Notes under the pieces: model-generated
Database searches by the model: none
What the model was told of the DNA's origin: nothing
The model's input: the letters and a program-made list of their open reading frames with translations, nothing else
From: Flavobacterium humi
GTDB lineage: Bacteria > Bacteroidota > Bacteroidia > Flavobacteriales > Flavobacteriaceae
Reading direction: 5' to 3'
DNA: 64,000 nucleotides
Assembly: GCF_004745595.1 (NCBI RefSeq)
Contig: NZ_SRLH01000001.1
Location: 438,234-502,233, forward strand
Shown here: in pieces, positions 20,040 to 28,463 of the stretch
How positions within the stretch are numbered: the first letter of the stretch is position 1
How the letters are laid out: every line of letters starts with the position of its first letter
Position numbers and translations under genes: made by a program

Positions 20040-21431
20040 ATGATTGCCTATTTAAAAAAACTACTTCTTCTATCACCTATAACTTCAGTTGCATTGCTTT
20101 GTTCCTGTAATCAAGGATTCAAGGAGCAAGGCTATACGGCATATTTTGGAGGTGAAATCATCAATCCCAATTCCAAATTCGTCTTTCTCTGCAAGGACAA
20201 TGAGGTAATTGATACCATTAAACTTGATCAGAACAACAGGTTCCTGAAGAAGTACGATTCTTTGGCCCCGGGCATGTATACTTTTAAGCATGACCCTGAA
20301 TACCAATACATTTATTTTGATAAGAATGACAGTTTGATGATCCGCCTTAATACCAATGAATTTGACAATTCACTGACATTTTGCGGCCGAGGGGATGAAA
20401 AAAACAACTTCTTAATGGAGCTTTTCCTTAAGAATGAAGAAGACAAAAGCAGCTCATACGATTTATTCGATAAGGATTTTAAGACATTCTCAACTACTAT
20501 AGACAAGGATTATGCCGCCAAAAAAGCTTTTTATTTAAGGCGTCAAACGGAAATTGGCTGGGATAAAGGCTTTGATCTGTACGCGAAGAACATGCTGGAT
20601 ATGAACTACCTGACCAAAAAGGAGATGTATCCATATGTACATAAGCACCGTACCAATAAAAGTGTTTGTAAAGATTTGCCTAAAGATTATTATGCCTTTA
20701 GGAAGAATATTGACTATAATAATGAAAAACTGACGACTTTTTCACCTTTTGTAAGGTACCTAACCACCATGTTGAGCAACGTCACCTGCAAAAGCGACAG
20801 TAAAAAAATGTTTGAGAACAGCGTTAAAAAGCTCGAAATCGCTGATTCCCTTTTTACAAATGTGAAGATCAAAAATGCCATATTGAACAACATTACTTTC
20901 ATGTATCTCCTTGAAGATCAAAACGTAACCAACAACAAGGCATTCCTAGACAAATACTTCCAGCTTTCTACCGATAAGGAAAAGCAGAAAGAAATCAAGA
21001 AAATTGGCGAATCCATACAGCATTTGGCCATGGGCAAAAAATTACCTGTTGTTGATCTAATCGATTTGCAGGGCAAAGCAGTAACCAATGAACAGGTTTT
21101 CACTAAAAACACCGTTGTTTTCTTTTGGACCACCGAGGCAAAATCGCATATGGAACATGTCCATAAATTAGCGGCGGAACTCACCAAAAAACATCCGCAA
21201 TGGAATTTTGTATCGGTAAACATTGACGATTCCCCGGAAAAGTGGAAAACAACGCTTTCCAAATACAATTTCAAGAATACGATAGAGCTTCATGCTACCA
21301 ATTTTGAAGATTTAAAAGAAAAATGGGTGATCACCAAAATCCACCGTGTCATGCTTATCAATGCGAACGGCACTATTAAAAATGGATTTGTGAGTTTATT
21401 CGATGCCCAATTTGAAGAATATCTTAAATAA
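20040..21431 (+). CDS. Lipoprotein with a thioredoxin-like domain lacking CxxC
   Basis: A 463-residue protein with a lipoprotein signal (lipobox Cys 21 or 23 in ALLCSCNQ). The N-terminal part (about 30-115) resembles the DUF4369-like beta domain found before TlpA domains; the middle is helical; the C-terminal 130 residues have the thioredoxin fold (NTVVFFWTTEAKSH..., FVSVNID, HRVMLINANGTI). At the place of the catalytic WCxxC there is WTTEAKSH, so it cannot do disulfide exchange. It is likely anchored in the outer membrane or periplasm, with a binding or structural role. Compare the two TlpA-like proteins at 58-61 kb, which keep the cysteines. Confidence 0.75.
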   Translation: MIAYLKKLLLLSPITSVALLCSCNQGFKEQGYTAYFGGEIINPNSKFVFLCKDNEVIDTIKLDQNNRFLKKYDSLAPGMYTFKHDPEYQYIYFDKNDSLMIRLNTNEFDNSLTFCGRGDEKNNFLMELFLKNEEDKSSSYDLFDKDFKTFSTTIDKDYAAKKAFYLRRQTEIGWDKGFDLYAKNMLDMNYLTKKEMYPYVHKHRTNKSVCKDLPKDYYAFRKNIDYNNEKLTTFSPFVRYLTTMLSNVTCKSDSKKMFENSVKKLEIADSLFTNVKIKNAILNNITFMYLLEDQNVTNNKAFLDKYFQLSTDKEKQKEIKKIGESIQHLAMGKKLPVVDLIDLQGKAVTNEQVFTKNTVVFFWTTEAKSHMEHVHKLAAELTKKHPQWNFVSVNIDDSPEKWKTTLSKYNFKNTIELHATNFEDLKEKWVITKIHRVMLINANGTIKNGFVSLFDAQFEEYLK

Positions 21432-21455
21432 ACCAAACATTTTTTTTTAAGAAAG

Positions 21456-21488
21456 AAAAAAGCGATTTCATTTGAAATCGCTTTTTTT
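21456..21488. terminator. Bidirectional terminator between lipoprotein and transaldolase genes
   Basis: Ten-base stem AGCGATTTCA / TGAAATCGCT with a two-base loop, A run before and T run after. Confidence 0.88.
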
Positions 21489-21507
21489 GTTATGCCTGAA
21501 TAAAAAA

Positions 21508-22164
21508 TTATTTATTCCCTTTTTCGTAATCCGCGATAAACTGCGCAATACCGATATCCGTTAACGGGTGTTTCAACAATCCAACGATAGAAGACAATGG
21601 CCCGGTCATTACATCTGCACCAATTTTAGCACAATTCACAACGTGCATCGTGTGACGTACTGAAGCAGCAAGTATCTGGGTTTCAAAACCATAATTATCA
21701 TATATCTGACGAATTTCATCAATTAAATTCAAACCATCGGTCGAAACATCATCCAATCTCCCTAAGAAAGGCGAGCAATAAGTAGCGCCTGCTTTAGCGG
21801 CCAATAAAGCCTGCCCTGCAGAAAAAATAAGCGTTACATTGGTTTTGATCCCTCTGTCAGAAAAATATTTACACGCCTTGATCCCTTCTTTGGTCATCGG
21901 TAATTTCACGACAATCTGCTCATGCAGGTCCGCCAACTCCTCACCTTCTTTGATCATTCCTTCAAGGTCCATGGCATTCACTTCGGCACTAACATCTCCA
22001 TCCACAATATTGCAGATATCCACATAATGTTTCAAAATATTATTTTTCCCGGTAATCCCTTCCTTTGCCATTAACGACGGGTTTGTCGTAACTCCATCAA
22101 GAACTCCCAGTTCCTGCGCTTCCTTAATCTGCTCTAAATTAGCAGTGTCGATAAAAAATTTCAT
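21508..22164 (-). CDS. Transaldolase of the FSA/TalC subfamily
   Basis: A 218-residue single-domain TIM-barrel aldolase, the short subfamily of about 215-220 residues. Visible features: N-terminal [28 protein letters not shown], the Schiff-base Lys in VVKLPMT (K87), [19 protein letters not shown] and SVRHTMHV near the end. It either transfers dihydroxyacetone units in the pentose phosphate pathway (transaldolase) or is a fructose-6-phosphate aldolase; NVTLIFS favours transaldolase over FSA, but biochemistry decides. It lies downstream of the SDR gene and repeat element R1. Confidence 0.88.
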   Translation of the reverse strand: MKFFIDTANLEQIKEAQELGVLDGVTTNPSLMAKEGITGKNNILKHYVDICNIVDGDVSAEVNAMDLEGMIKEGEELADLHEQIVVKLPMTKEGIKACKYFSDRGIKTNVTLIFSAGQALLAAKAGATYCSPFLGRLDDVSTDGLNLIDEIRQIYDNYGFETQILAASVRHTMHVVNCAKIGADVMTGPLSSIVGLLKHPLTDIGIAQFIADYEKGNK

Positions 22165-22203
22165 GTTTTGTTATTTAATTAAGTTGTGTACTACTTTGGG
22201 CGT

Positions 22204-22328
22204 AACCCTTCTCTCGTTTCTAAAGACGAGAGAAGGGTCGGGCTTTCCGCTGCAATCTTTTCTTTTACATTCCTTCCGAAAATTAGGGTATTTGGCCTCA
22301 AAAAGAAAAGGATTTCCGCTGCAATCCC
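22204..22328 (-). repeat. Interspersed element R1
   Basis: On the minus strand: arm GATTGCAGCGGAAATCC (22310-22328), an A/T-rich middle, a second arm GATTGCAGCGGAAAGCCCG (22239-22257), and a perfect 13-bp hairpin ACCCTTCTCTCGT / ACGAGAGAAGGGT with 8-nt loop (22205-22238). The two arms are near-identical to each other and to arms in R2 and R3. It fills the gap between the end of the SDR gene and the transaldolase start. The hairpin may end transcription or stabilise mRNA. Confidence 0.85.
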
Positions 22329-22344
22329 TTACGCGAACGCAAAA

Positions 22345-23148
22345 TTACAATTTATAATGATTCATTAACATTTTCTCGTATACTTTATCTGGCAATGCCC
22401 TTTTGAGTACAATAGAAAATTTCTGCATAAAAGCCCCTACTTTATAATGTATTTTAGGGCTTGGGTTTTGCATGATACTGTAAATAGCTTCAGCCATTTC
22501 GTTGGGATTGCTGCCGCTGTCTACGTGCGTATTCATCTCCTGGAGCGTGTTCCCGTAAGGTGTTTCATAAGCAGAACCCTTAATGACCGGTGCGTGGTAA
22601 CGGCCTGCGGCGATATTAGTGGCAAAATCGCCCGGGGCGACATTCGTGATATGGATGCCAAAAGATTTGGTTTCCATACGCAAGGCTTCGGTAATTAGCT
22701 CCAAAGCACCTTTTGACGCCGAATAAACGCCACGGTACGGCAATCCCATATAACCCGCAATAGACGTGATATTGATGATCAAACCGGATTTTTGCAAGCG
22801 CATTTGCGGAAGGACAGCTTTCATCACTTCAATGGGGCCAAACAAATTGGTTTCAAAATTATTCTTGATTTCGGCTGTTGGGATTTCTTCGATTGGCCCG
22901 GTAATACCTACTCCGGCGTTATTGATTACCACATCAAGCCTTCCGGTTTTCCCGATAATCTCGCTAACCGCTTTATGGATGGAACCAACGTCTCTTACAT
23001 CCAATGCAACCAAAGGAAACACAGAACCCTGGATCTTTTCCGGGTTTCGGCTCGTACCGAAAACCAAGTATCCTTTTTGGTGTAAAAACTCCCCGACAGA
23101 CTTCCCTATTCCCGAAGAACCGCCTGTAATTAAAACTACTTTGCTCAT
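22345..23148 (-). CDS. Short-chain dehydrogenase/reductase
   Basis: A 267-residue SDR started at 23148 (MSKVVLITGGSSGIG); the frame extends upstream but that part overlaps the 3' end of the epimerase gene. Motifs: TGGSSGIG (residues 8-15), NNAGVGITGP, the Ser in INITSIAGYMG, YSASKGA, and PGDFATN after the substrate loop. The length, the -DVV(I)NNAG- pattern and the C-terminal helix that ends YEKMLMNHYKL fit the classical SDR group that includes many DltE-like or 17-beta-HSD-like enzymes. The substrate is unknown. It starts 10 bp after the dipeptide epimerase gene and is probably in one operon with it. Confidence 0.88.
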   Translation of the reverse strand: MSKVVLITGGSSGIGKSVGEFLHQKGYLVFGTSRNPEKIQGSVFPLVALDVRDVGSIHKAVSEIIGKTGRLDVVINNAGVGITGPIEEIPTAEIKNNFETNLFGPIEVMKAVLPQMRLQKSGLIINITSIAGYMGLPYRGVYSASKGALELITEALRMETKSFGIHITNVAPGDFATNIAAGRYHAPVIKGSAYETPYGNTLQEMNTHVDSGSNPNEMAEAIYSIMQNPSPKIHYKVGAFMQKFSIVLKRALPDKVYEKMLMNHYKL

Positions 23149-23158
23149 TTTTATATTT

Positions 23159-24151
23159 TTATAGTATCGAAATCCCCAGGCCGGGCCTTTCCGACAATTC
23201 AATTTTCCCGTTCACTACCTTACTTCCGCCTGCAATATCATTGGCAATTAAATTCGCTCCGTCCAAATCTGCATAATCCGTTAATGGCGCTAAAACTGCT
23301 CCTGCCGAAATTCCTATTGTAGATTCGGTCATGCAGCCGATCATGGTTTTAAATCCCAGTATTTTAGCTGTGGCAATCATCTCCAAGGCAGGTGTCAGTC
23401 CTCCGCATTTGACTAGTTTGATATTGACACTTTTATAATGTGGCTGTAAAGTACGTAAATTTATCGTGGATTGGCAATCTTCATCGGCCATCCAATTCGC
23501 AAATGAATTTTGATGCAAAACCTGATAATTCTCCGTTTGCATGGGCTGCTCCAAATAATCAAACTTCGCGGAACCTTCAAAATCCTCAAGCCAGAGGCAA
23601 TCTTCTTTTGTGAAACTCCCATTCGAATCCAGGGCAATGTTCCTGTCCATCCTTATTAATTTCCGGACATCCTCCTTATTGAACGTATTGCATTTTATTT
23701 TGAATTTATTCCAGGAAGAGGATTCTATTTTTTTAATCTGTTCTTCCACTGAAGCGATGCTTATCGTAATGGAAGACTCCGGAATATGGCCAAGGCTGAT
23801 GGCATTTAGCTCGCAAAAACTCTTGTTTTCCAGTTTCCCAAACAAATCCCAATAGGCACAATCTAGAGCAGATCGCAAGAAACTAGGCAATTGCAAACTT
23901 TCCAGAAAAGCATAAAATACCGAAGGAAAGACAATCTGATGGTTTTCAATCAATGACTGTATAGAAGTTAATTTATCGGTAAAATCATTTAAATTGATAT
24001 GGTAATAATCGATGGCAGTACATTCGCCGTATCCGGAAATCCCATTTTGCTCCAAAGCAACCACAAGAGCTTCCCTATGGGAATAATTCCCGTATGAAAT
24101 GGAAAAAGTTTCCTTAAGTGCAAACCGCGTAATTTTCCAGGATAAATTCAT
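23159..24151 (-). CDS. Dipeptide epimerase (L-Ala-D/L-Glu epimerase type)
   Basis: A 330-residue enolase-superfamily enzyme of the muconate-lactonising subgroup. Catalytic residues are visible: K151/K153 in KFKIKCNT, metal ligands D175 (LDSNGSF), E201 (YLEQPM) and D223 (MADEDC), and K245 in VNIKLVKCGG; the C-terminal SxxG-type segment MTESTIGISAGAVLA and DLDGANLIANDI match Ala-Glu epimerases. It would interconvert L-Ala-D-Glu and L-Ala-L-Glu, recycling murein peptides. It is the first gene of a unit with the SDR, on the opposite side of the SRP RNA. Confidence 0.88.
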   Translation of the reverse strand: MNLSWKITRFALKETFSISYGNYSHREALVVALEQNGISGYGECTAIDYYHINLNDFTDKLTSIQSLIENHQIVFPSVFYAFLESLQLPSFLRSALDCAYWDLFGKLENKSFCELNAISLGHIPESSITISIASVEEQIKKIESSSWNKFKIKCNTFNKEDVRKLIRMDRNIALDSNGSFTKEDCLWLEDFEGSAKFDYLEQPMQTENYQVLHQNSFANWMADEDCQSTINLRTLQPHYKSVNIKLVKCGGLTPALEMIATAKILGFKTMIGCMTESTIGISAGAVLAPLTDYADLDGANLIANDIAGGSKVVNGKIELSERPGLGISIL

Positions 24152-24175
24152 AAAAAAATGGGAATGACTATAAAC

Positions 24176-24202
24176 AAAAAAATCTGAACAACGTCAGATT
24201 TA
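24176..24202 (-). terminator. Terminator of the SRP RNA
   Basis: Minus-strand stem AATCTGA / TCAGATT with 6-nt loop, followed by a run of T; directly downstream of the SRP RNA. Confidence 0.8.
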
Positions 24203-24210
24203 TAAAAAAT

Positions 24211-24303
24211 GGCAAGCGACCTACATCGCACCGCTCAACCACATACCTTTGCTGCGTTCCCACCCTGGAGGAGTCTGCAGGAGCTGGTCGTGTAGGACTT
24301 GCC
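24211..24303 (-). ncRNA. ffs: Signal recognition particle RNA, small bacterial type
   Basis: The minus strand reads GGCAAGTCCTACACGACCAG at the 5' end and closes with GTAGGTCGCTTGCC, so the ends pair. The conserved SRP apical region is present: GACCAGCTCCTGCAGACTCC, then CAGGGTGGGAACGCAGCAAAGGTA, split here into GGTGGGAACGCAGCAA, which contains the symmetric loop bound by Ffh. The length of about 93 nt is that of the 4.5S class. It binds Ffh to target membrane proteins to SecYEG. It has its own promoter and terminator. End positions are by base pairing, so may be off by a few nucleotides. Confidence 0.92.
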
Positions 24304-24307
24304 GCTG

Positions 24308-24337
24308 CAAATATACAATCTTTTTATATTTTTGCAA
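24308..24337 (-). promoter_or_regulatory. Promoter of the SRP RNA
   Basis: Minus-strand TTG, 19 bp, then TATATTTG: a full match to the Bacteroidota consensus in sequence and spacing. The -7 box ends 5 bp before the RNA 5' end, which is the expected distance and supports the RNA boundary. Confidence 0.8.
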
Positions 24338-24392
24338 GCACATTGTTTTATATAAAATCGTGTTGTATATTGTAATCACAAATTTTTAAAAA

Positions 24393-25439
24393 ATGAAAAA
24401 GCATAACCAGTTCGCTATCATATCCTTAGTTTCTTTATTGGTCAGTTGTGGCGATGATAAAAAAAATGCAGAAAATTTATTTTCCATCGATGATTCTCAA
24501 TTTAAGGCCATGTACCATAAGGATGACCATTTAAATTTGACTATAAAGAATAACGCCAAAAAAACGATTGACTCTATTGTTTATTTTAACAATGATGCAA
24601 AAATCGGGACGGCAAAAGGCAATGCCAAATTCGATTTTGCGCTCGCTTCCGAAAAATTAGGCTATCAGAACCTGAAAGCGGTAGTATATTATGAAGGGGA
24701 ACAATCGGAAACGGAAACCCGCATAGAAATGGTTTCCACCATTGAACCAAAACAATTGAATTATAGTATTGTAGGGACTTTTCCCCATGACATTACAGCT
24801 TTTACAGAAGGTTTCGAATTTTACAATGGAGATTTATTTGAAAGTACCGGTCAAAAAGGTGCTTCAAACTTCAGGAAAACGGACCCTAAAACCGGGAAAG
24901 TGCTGCAACAGGTAAATCTTCAGCCGCAATATTTTGGGGAAGGGATCACTTTTGTAAATGGCAAACTATTTCAATTGACCTGGCAGGAAAAAACAGGTTT
25001 CATTTACGATGCCACTACCCTGAAACTGGAAAAATCATTTGCTTTTGATAAAAATATCGAAGGATGGGGAATGACTAATGACAAAAAGTTTATCTACCAA
25101 TCCGACGGAACGGAAAAAATCTGGAAAATGAACCCGGAAAACCAGAAAATGGTTGATTTTGTCAATGTATACACAAATGCTACCAAAGTGACCAGCATCA
25201 ACGAACTGGAATGGATCAATGGGAAAATTTACGCCAATATCTGGCAGAAAGACATCGTTTTAATCATAAACCCGCAAAATGGTGCTGTTGAAGCTTTCCT
25301 GGATTTGTCGGATTTACGCAAAAAAACCAATGCTACCGCGGACGATGTGTTAAACGGAATTGCTTATAACCCAAAAACACAAACTATTTTTGTTACCGGT
25401 AAAAACTGGGATAAAACCTTTGAGATAAAAGTGAAATAA
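24393..25439 (+). CDS. Glutaminyl-peptide cyclotransferase (lipoprotein)
   Basis: A 348-residue lipoprotein (signal MKKHNQFAIISLVSLLVSC, C19). Residues about 40-115 are an extra N-terminal domain; about 125-348 form the five-bladed propeller of the plant/bacterial-type glutamine cyclotransferase family: FPHDITAFTEGFEF, LFESTGQKGASNFRK, YFGEGITFVNGKLFQLTWQE (read in two pieces), GWGMTNDKKFIYQSDGT, ELEWINGKIYANIW, and LNGIAYNP. The enzyme cyclises N-terminal Gln to pyroglutamate on exported proteins, which fits the pyroglutamate often found after signal peptidase cleavage (SxxQ) in Bacteroidota. It acts in the periplasm. Confidence 0.92.
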   Translation: MKKHNQFAIISLVSLLVSCGDDKKNAENLFSIDDSQFKAMYHKDDHLNLTIKNNAKKTIDSIVYFNNDAKIGTAKGNAKFDFALASEKLGYQNLKAVVYYEGEQSETETRIEMVSTIEPKQLNYSIVGTFPHDITAFTEGFEFYNGDLFESTGQKGASNFRKTDPKTGKVLQQVNLQPQYFGEGITFVNGKLFQLTWQEKTGFIYDATTLKLEKSFAFDKNIEGWGMTNDKKFIYQSDGTEKIWKMNPENQKMVDFVNVYTNATKVTSINELEWINGKIYANIWQKDIVLIINPQNGAVEAFLDLSDLRKKTNATADDVLNGIAYNPKTQTIFVTGKNWDKTFEIKVK

Positions 25440-25524
25440 TATTTGAAATTAATTTGTGGTCGGTCCCAACCTTTTTGCAGAAAAACATCTCAATATATAT
25501 AGTAACCTATAATTATTGAGTAAG

Positions 25525-26211
25525 ATGCCGCAAAAAATAAACATAACCATTCCAAATCCCTGCCATGAAAACTGGCAGGCTATGACTGCTACGGAAAAAG
25601 GCCGTTTCTGCAGTTCCTGCCAGAAAAACGTATTTGATTTTACCAATTCTTCCGACAGGCAAATCATTGAAGCCTATAACCAAAATAACAATCTCTGCGG
25701 ACGTTTTTTAAATAACCAGCTAAACCGTGAACTGGTTAAACCAAAGGAAAAGAGCCCGTTTTGGCTGGCAACAGCTTCTACAGTTTTGAGTTTTTTTGCT
25801 TTAGGCACCCACGAAGCGATTGCCCAGGGAAAGCCCAGAATGGTCCAGACGGATGTTAAAACTGTTTCTGAAAACAATCAAGATGCAACGGTAAACCTGG
25901 AAAAAGAAATTTCCGGGGTCGTGACAGATACATTAGGCCCATTACCGGGTTGTACTGTTATTATAAAAGATACTAAAAATAATACCGTTACAGATTTTGA
26001 AGGTAAATTTTCCATAAAAGCCAAGGAAGGCGATATTTTGGTATTTTCTTTCTTGGGAATGAAGGATGAGGAGCTTCAAATAACGAGTGCCTCTTTTTAT
26101 ACCATTAAAATGAAAGACAGGCCTATGGTATTACTAGGAGAAATCGTCTATTGTAAACGCAAAACTTTTTTCGGAAGGATATTCCATAAAATCGGAAAGA
26201 TATTCCGATAA
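25525..26211 (+). CDS. Zinc-ribbon-like plus CarboxypepD_reg-like membrane protein
   Basis: A 228-residue protein with the start set at the first ATG (25525). The N-terminus INITIPNPCHENWQAM...GRFCSSCQKNVFDF has Cys13, His14, Cys29 and Cys32, a possible metal site. A hydrophobic segment (about 78-100) follows, then a carboxypeptidase-regulatory-like beta-sandwich (ISGVVTDTLGPLPGCTVIIK, TVTDFEGKFSIKAKEGD, VFSFLGMKDEELQI), and a basic tail. This order suggests a cytoplasmic zinc-ribbon-like head, one membrane span, and a periplasmic sandwich as in SusC-type receptors. The function is unknown; similar layouts recur in Flavobacteria. Confidence 0.7.
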   Translation: MPQKINITIPNPCHENWQAMTATEKGRFCSSCQKNVFDFTNSSDRQIIEAYNQNNNLCGRFLNNQLNRELVKPKEKSPFWLATASTVLSFFALGTHEAIAQGKPRMVQTDVKTVSENNQDATVNLEKEISGVVTDTLGPLPGCTVIIKDTKNNTVTDFEGKFSIKAKEGDILVFSFLGMKDEELQITSASFYTIKMKDRPMVLLGEIVYCKRKTFFGRIFHKIGKIFR

Positions 26212-26240
26212 AAAAAGTCCCGCTTAGAACGGGACTTTTT
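26211..26240. terminator. Bidirectional terminator
   Basis: AAAAAGTCCCG / CGGGACTTTTT, 11-bp perfect stem with 7-nt loop, between two convergent genes. Confidence 0.9.
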
Positions 26241-26249
26241 ATTATTTCT

Positions 26250-26858
26250 TTATTTCTTCTTTTTAGCCGGCGCTGAATTTCCTTTAACTGCCTCATATTT
26301 GGAGATAGCGGCGTTATAGGTGTATTTTGTAGAAGACGATTTGTCTTTAAGGGCAAAATCCCCATCGGTTAAAAACTCAAAAGCAAAACCGGAATTCCTC
26401 ATGCGCTCCTGTGTTTCCGAAGCATTTTTAAGTTTGTCCAAAAAGACCGTTTCCTTGATTTTTACAGCTGTTTGCGTATTCCCGATCAGTAGGGTCTTGG
26501 TTGCCGGGTTCCAGATCTGGGATTCGGTGATGGTTGTTTCTTCTTTTTTCAGTTTTGTTTCCGACACGCTTTTTTCCGTCCAGGTAATCAGGTACATCGC
26601 AATCCCTTTGGCAGTAAATGGCGTTATCTTGCAATCGGTAGGTGTTCCGGCTGCATTGAATTTCTTCAAAAGCAAAGTGTCTTTCTTTGCTCCGTTTTTG
26701 GTAAAAAGATAAAAATTGCTCTTTACCAGTTCGGCCGAAATATTCCCCGATTTAGCAATTACAGGAGAAGCCGCAGCTACTTTTGATGTTGATTTCTTTT
26801 TTTGGCAATACATGCTTCCGCAGAAAAGAAGCAAAACTAATAGCATGGTTTTTTTCAT
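26250..26858 (-). CDS. Uncharacterised secreted protein
   Basis: A 202-residue protein with a signal peptide (MKKTMLLVLLLFCGSMYCQ), then a Lys/Ser-rich linker, a beta-rich middle (about 40-160) and a Lys tail KKKK. No lipobox. I do not recognise a family. The start is the first ATG and is preceded by a TATTTTTG box. The gene ends 10 bp after a bidirectional terminator shared with the convergent gene. The 348 bp upstream hold array A2. Confidence 0.6.
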   Translation of the reverse strand: MKKTMLLVLLLFCGSMYCQKKKSTSKVAAASPVIAKSGNISAELVKSNFYLFTKNGAKKDTLLLKKFNAAGTPTDCKITPFTAKGIAMYLITWTEKSVSETKLKKEETTITESQIWNPATKTLLIGNTQTAVKIKETVFLDKLKNASETQERMRNSGFAFEFLTDGDFALKDKSSSTKYTYNAAISKYEAVKGNSAPAKKKK

Positions 26859-26888
26859 AATTTAAGGTCATTTGGTTGTGGCAATATA

Positions 26889-26896
26889 CAAAAATA
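26889..26896 (-). promoter_or_regulatory. -7 box for the secreted-protein gene
   Basis: Minus-strand TATTTTTG matches TAnnTTTG, 31-38 bp upstream of the ATG. Confidence 0.45.
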
Positions 26897-26982
26897 TTTA
26901 AGCCTTCAAAATAAAAAATCAGGATCCGGATGATGTTTAACATTTATATTTTGCTGAAACCGAATACAATAATAAAGGACTG

Positions 26983-27203
26983 GCTACAGAAGGGAAAACG
27001 CCGTTACAGAGTGAAAATTGCTATTACAGAACAAAAAATGCTACCACAGAAGCACAATAGGCACTTACAGTAGTGTAATGAGCTTTTACATCATGGAAAT
27101 AGACATTTACAGCAGTGCAATAAGCATTTACATCAGAGAAATAAAGGCTTACAGTAATGATGTAAACCTTTACAGAGGTTCAGTGTACTGTGACAGTTGC
27201 AAG
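26983..27203. repeat. Tandem array A2, 20-21-bp units, about 11 copies
   Basis: ACAG/ACAT anchors occur at 26986, 27006, 27026, 27046, 27067, 27088, 27109, 27130, 27151, 27172 and 27193: the first three steps are 20 bp, the next seven 21 bp. The consensus is TTACAG-N-AGTG-N-AAT-N-AGCA, but units differ more than in A1. It lies between the start of the secreted-protein gene and the end of mgsA, with 5 bp to spare before the latter. Compared with the reverse complement of A1, a shared core AGTGCAA...AGCATTT appears. The rest of 26859-26982 shows only the -7 box. Confidence 0.88.
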
Positions 27204-27207
27204 GTAA

Positions 27208-27576
27208 CTATTTTGAAATGGCATTCAATAACAGCTGAGCAGTAGCTTCGTTTGTGGCCAAAGGAACATTATGCACGTCGCACACCCGGATAAGCATATT
27301 GATGTCCACCTCGTGGGGATGGCTCGAATTCGGGTCTTTGAAGAACAACACCATTTTGGTTTTCCCCTCTGCAACCCTGGCGGCAATCTGGGCATCTCCT
27401 CCCATGGGCCCGGAAAGCATTTTGGTTACTTCAAAACCGGCTTTTTCAGCTTTGCTTCCGGTTGTTCCTGTAGCAATCAGCGTAATATTTTCATTGTGGA
27501 GAATAGCGGCGTTTTTATTTAAAAACTGAACCAGGTCAGCTTTCATCCTGTCATGGGCTATGATGGCGATTTCCAT
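27208..27576 (-). CDS. mgsA: Methylglyoxal synthase
   Basis: A 122-residue protein of the family length. Motifs: N-terminal IAIIAHDRMKADLV, the phosphate-binding ATGTTGSKAEKAG, the catalytic Asp in LSGPMGGDAQIAARV, SSHPHEVDINMLIRVC and the end VPLATNEATAQLLL. It converts dihydroxyacetone phosphate to methylglyoxal and phosphate, by-passing lower glycolysis when phosphate is scarce. It starts 1 bp after the stop of the amino-sugar kinase gene and lies downstream of the gapA-pfkA pair on the same strand, so the group mixes entry and relief of glycolysis. Confidence 0.93.
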   Translation of the reverse strand: MEIAIIAHDRMKADLVQFLNKNAAILHNENITLIATGTTGSKAEKAGFEVTKMLSGPMGGDAQIAARVAEGKTKMVLFFKDPNSSHPHEVDINMLIRVCDVHNVPLATNEATAQLLLNAISK

Positions 27577-27577
27577 G

Positions 27578-28429
27578 TTATCTGTTTAGAATGTGGTACT
27601 CAATTAATCCGTCGATAGGGCGCCTAAGCACATTTCCCATTGTAATCCCGTGCTTATCCAGGATATTTTTCAATTCGTCTTTAAGGTAGAAGGCGATCGA
27701 GCCGATAAAATGGACAGGCACCTCTTTATAATTGCTGAATTGCTTGATATACAGTTCGACAAAAGCTTCCATTTCCTCACGGATGAACTGCTGGCAAAAT
27801 TCGGTATCCTTGTGTTTGATCAGGAATTCCGCGAAAGTGGCCAAATAGGCATTCGGGTTAGGCTCTTTGTATAAATTCTGTTTGACCGGGTCCGGTTCTA
27901 CATTATAGGTAGTTTCAAATTCACGGGCCAGTTCGGCTGGCATTTTATTGAAATAATAGCCTCGCAGCAAATGCCTTCCAAAACGGTTCCCTGAGCAATC
28001 ATCCATAGCGATATACCCCAGCGACTGCACTTTTTGGTGCAATATCCTTCCGTCAAAATAACTGCAGTTCGAGCCTGTGCCCAGGATGCACACAATGGCC
28101 TTTTCGTTTTTGGGCGTAGTGGCGTAAACCGCTGCGTATGTGTCCTCGTGAACGGTTACGGCAGCACTTGAAAAATAGGCTTTGAATACACCTGTCAGGA
28201 AATCTTTCATCCTGTCGGTACCGCAGCCTGCTCCGTAAAAAAACAGGTGCGAGACATTGCTTTTATTGTACAGGATGTCAAATTTGTCGTCCAGTCGGGA
28301 GATTAGTTCCTCCTTGGTGAGGACTTCCGGGTTCAATCCTAGGGTTTGTGTGGTAAATAATACTTTTCCGGCATCATCAATAGCAATCCAATCGGCTTTT
28401 GTAGAGCCGCTATCTACGAGTAATTTCAT
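27578..28429 (-). CDS. BadF/BadG-type sugar kinase, N-acetylglucosamine kinase-like
   Basis: A 283-residue ASKHA-fold kinase. The phosphate-1 loop is LLVDSGSTKADWIAI at the N-terminus; CILGTGSNCSYFDG is phosphate-2, and GSIAFYLKDEL is the adenosine region. It lacks the Cys-rich motifs of the benzoyl-CoA reductase activators, so it fits the amino-sugar kinase side of the family (GlcNAc or glucosamine). It may phosphorylate sugars from murein or chitin turnover; the substrate is inferred. It is followed 1 bp later by mgsA. Confidence 0.82.
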   Translation of the reverse strand: MKLLVDSGSTKADWIAIDDAGKVLFTTQTLGLNPEVLTKEELISRLDDKFDILYNKSNVSHLFFYGAGCGTDRMKDFLTGVFKAYFSSAAVTVHEDTYAAVYATTPKNEKAIVCILGTGSNCSYFDGRILHQKVQSLGYIAMDDCSGNRFGRHLLRGYYFNKMPAELAREFETTYNVEPDPVKQNLYKEPNPNAYLATFAEFLIKHKDTEFCQQFIREEMEAFVELYIKQFSNYKEVPVHFIGSIAFYLKDELKNILDKHGITMGNVLRRPIDGLIEYHILNR

Positions 28430-28463
28430 TGTTTTTTGTGTATGGTGTTAGTTGGTTTGGTTG

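Noticed and set aside
22205..22238. 13-bp hairpin as an insertion-sequence end
   Set aside because: No transposase ORF or target duplication is seen; its arms match R2 and R3, so it belongs to the interspersed element.
26983..27203. Array A2 as a CRISPR
   Set aside because: The period of 20-21 bp leaves no room for repeat plus spacer, units are degenerate, and no cas gene is near. The same holds for A1 and A3.
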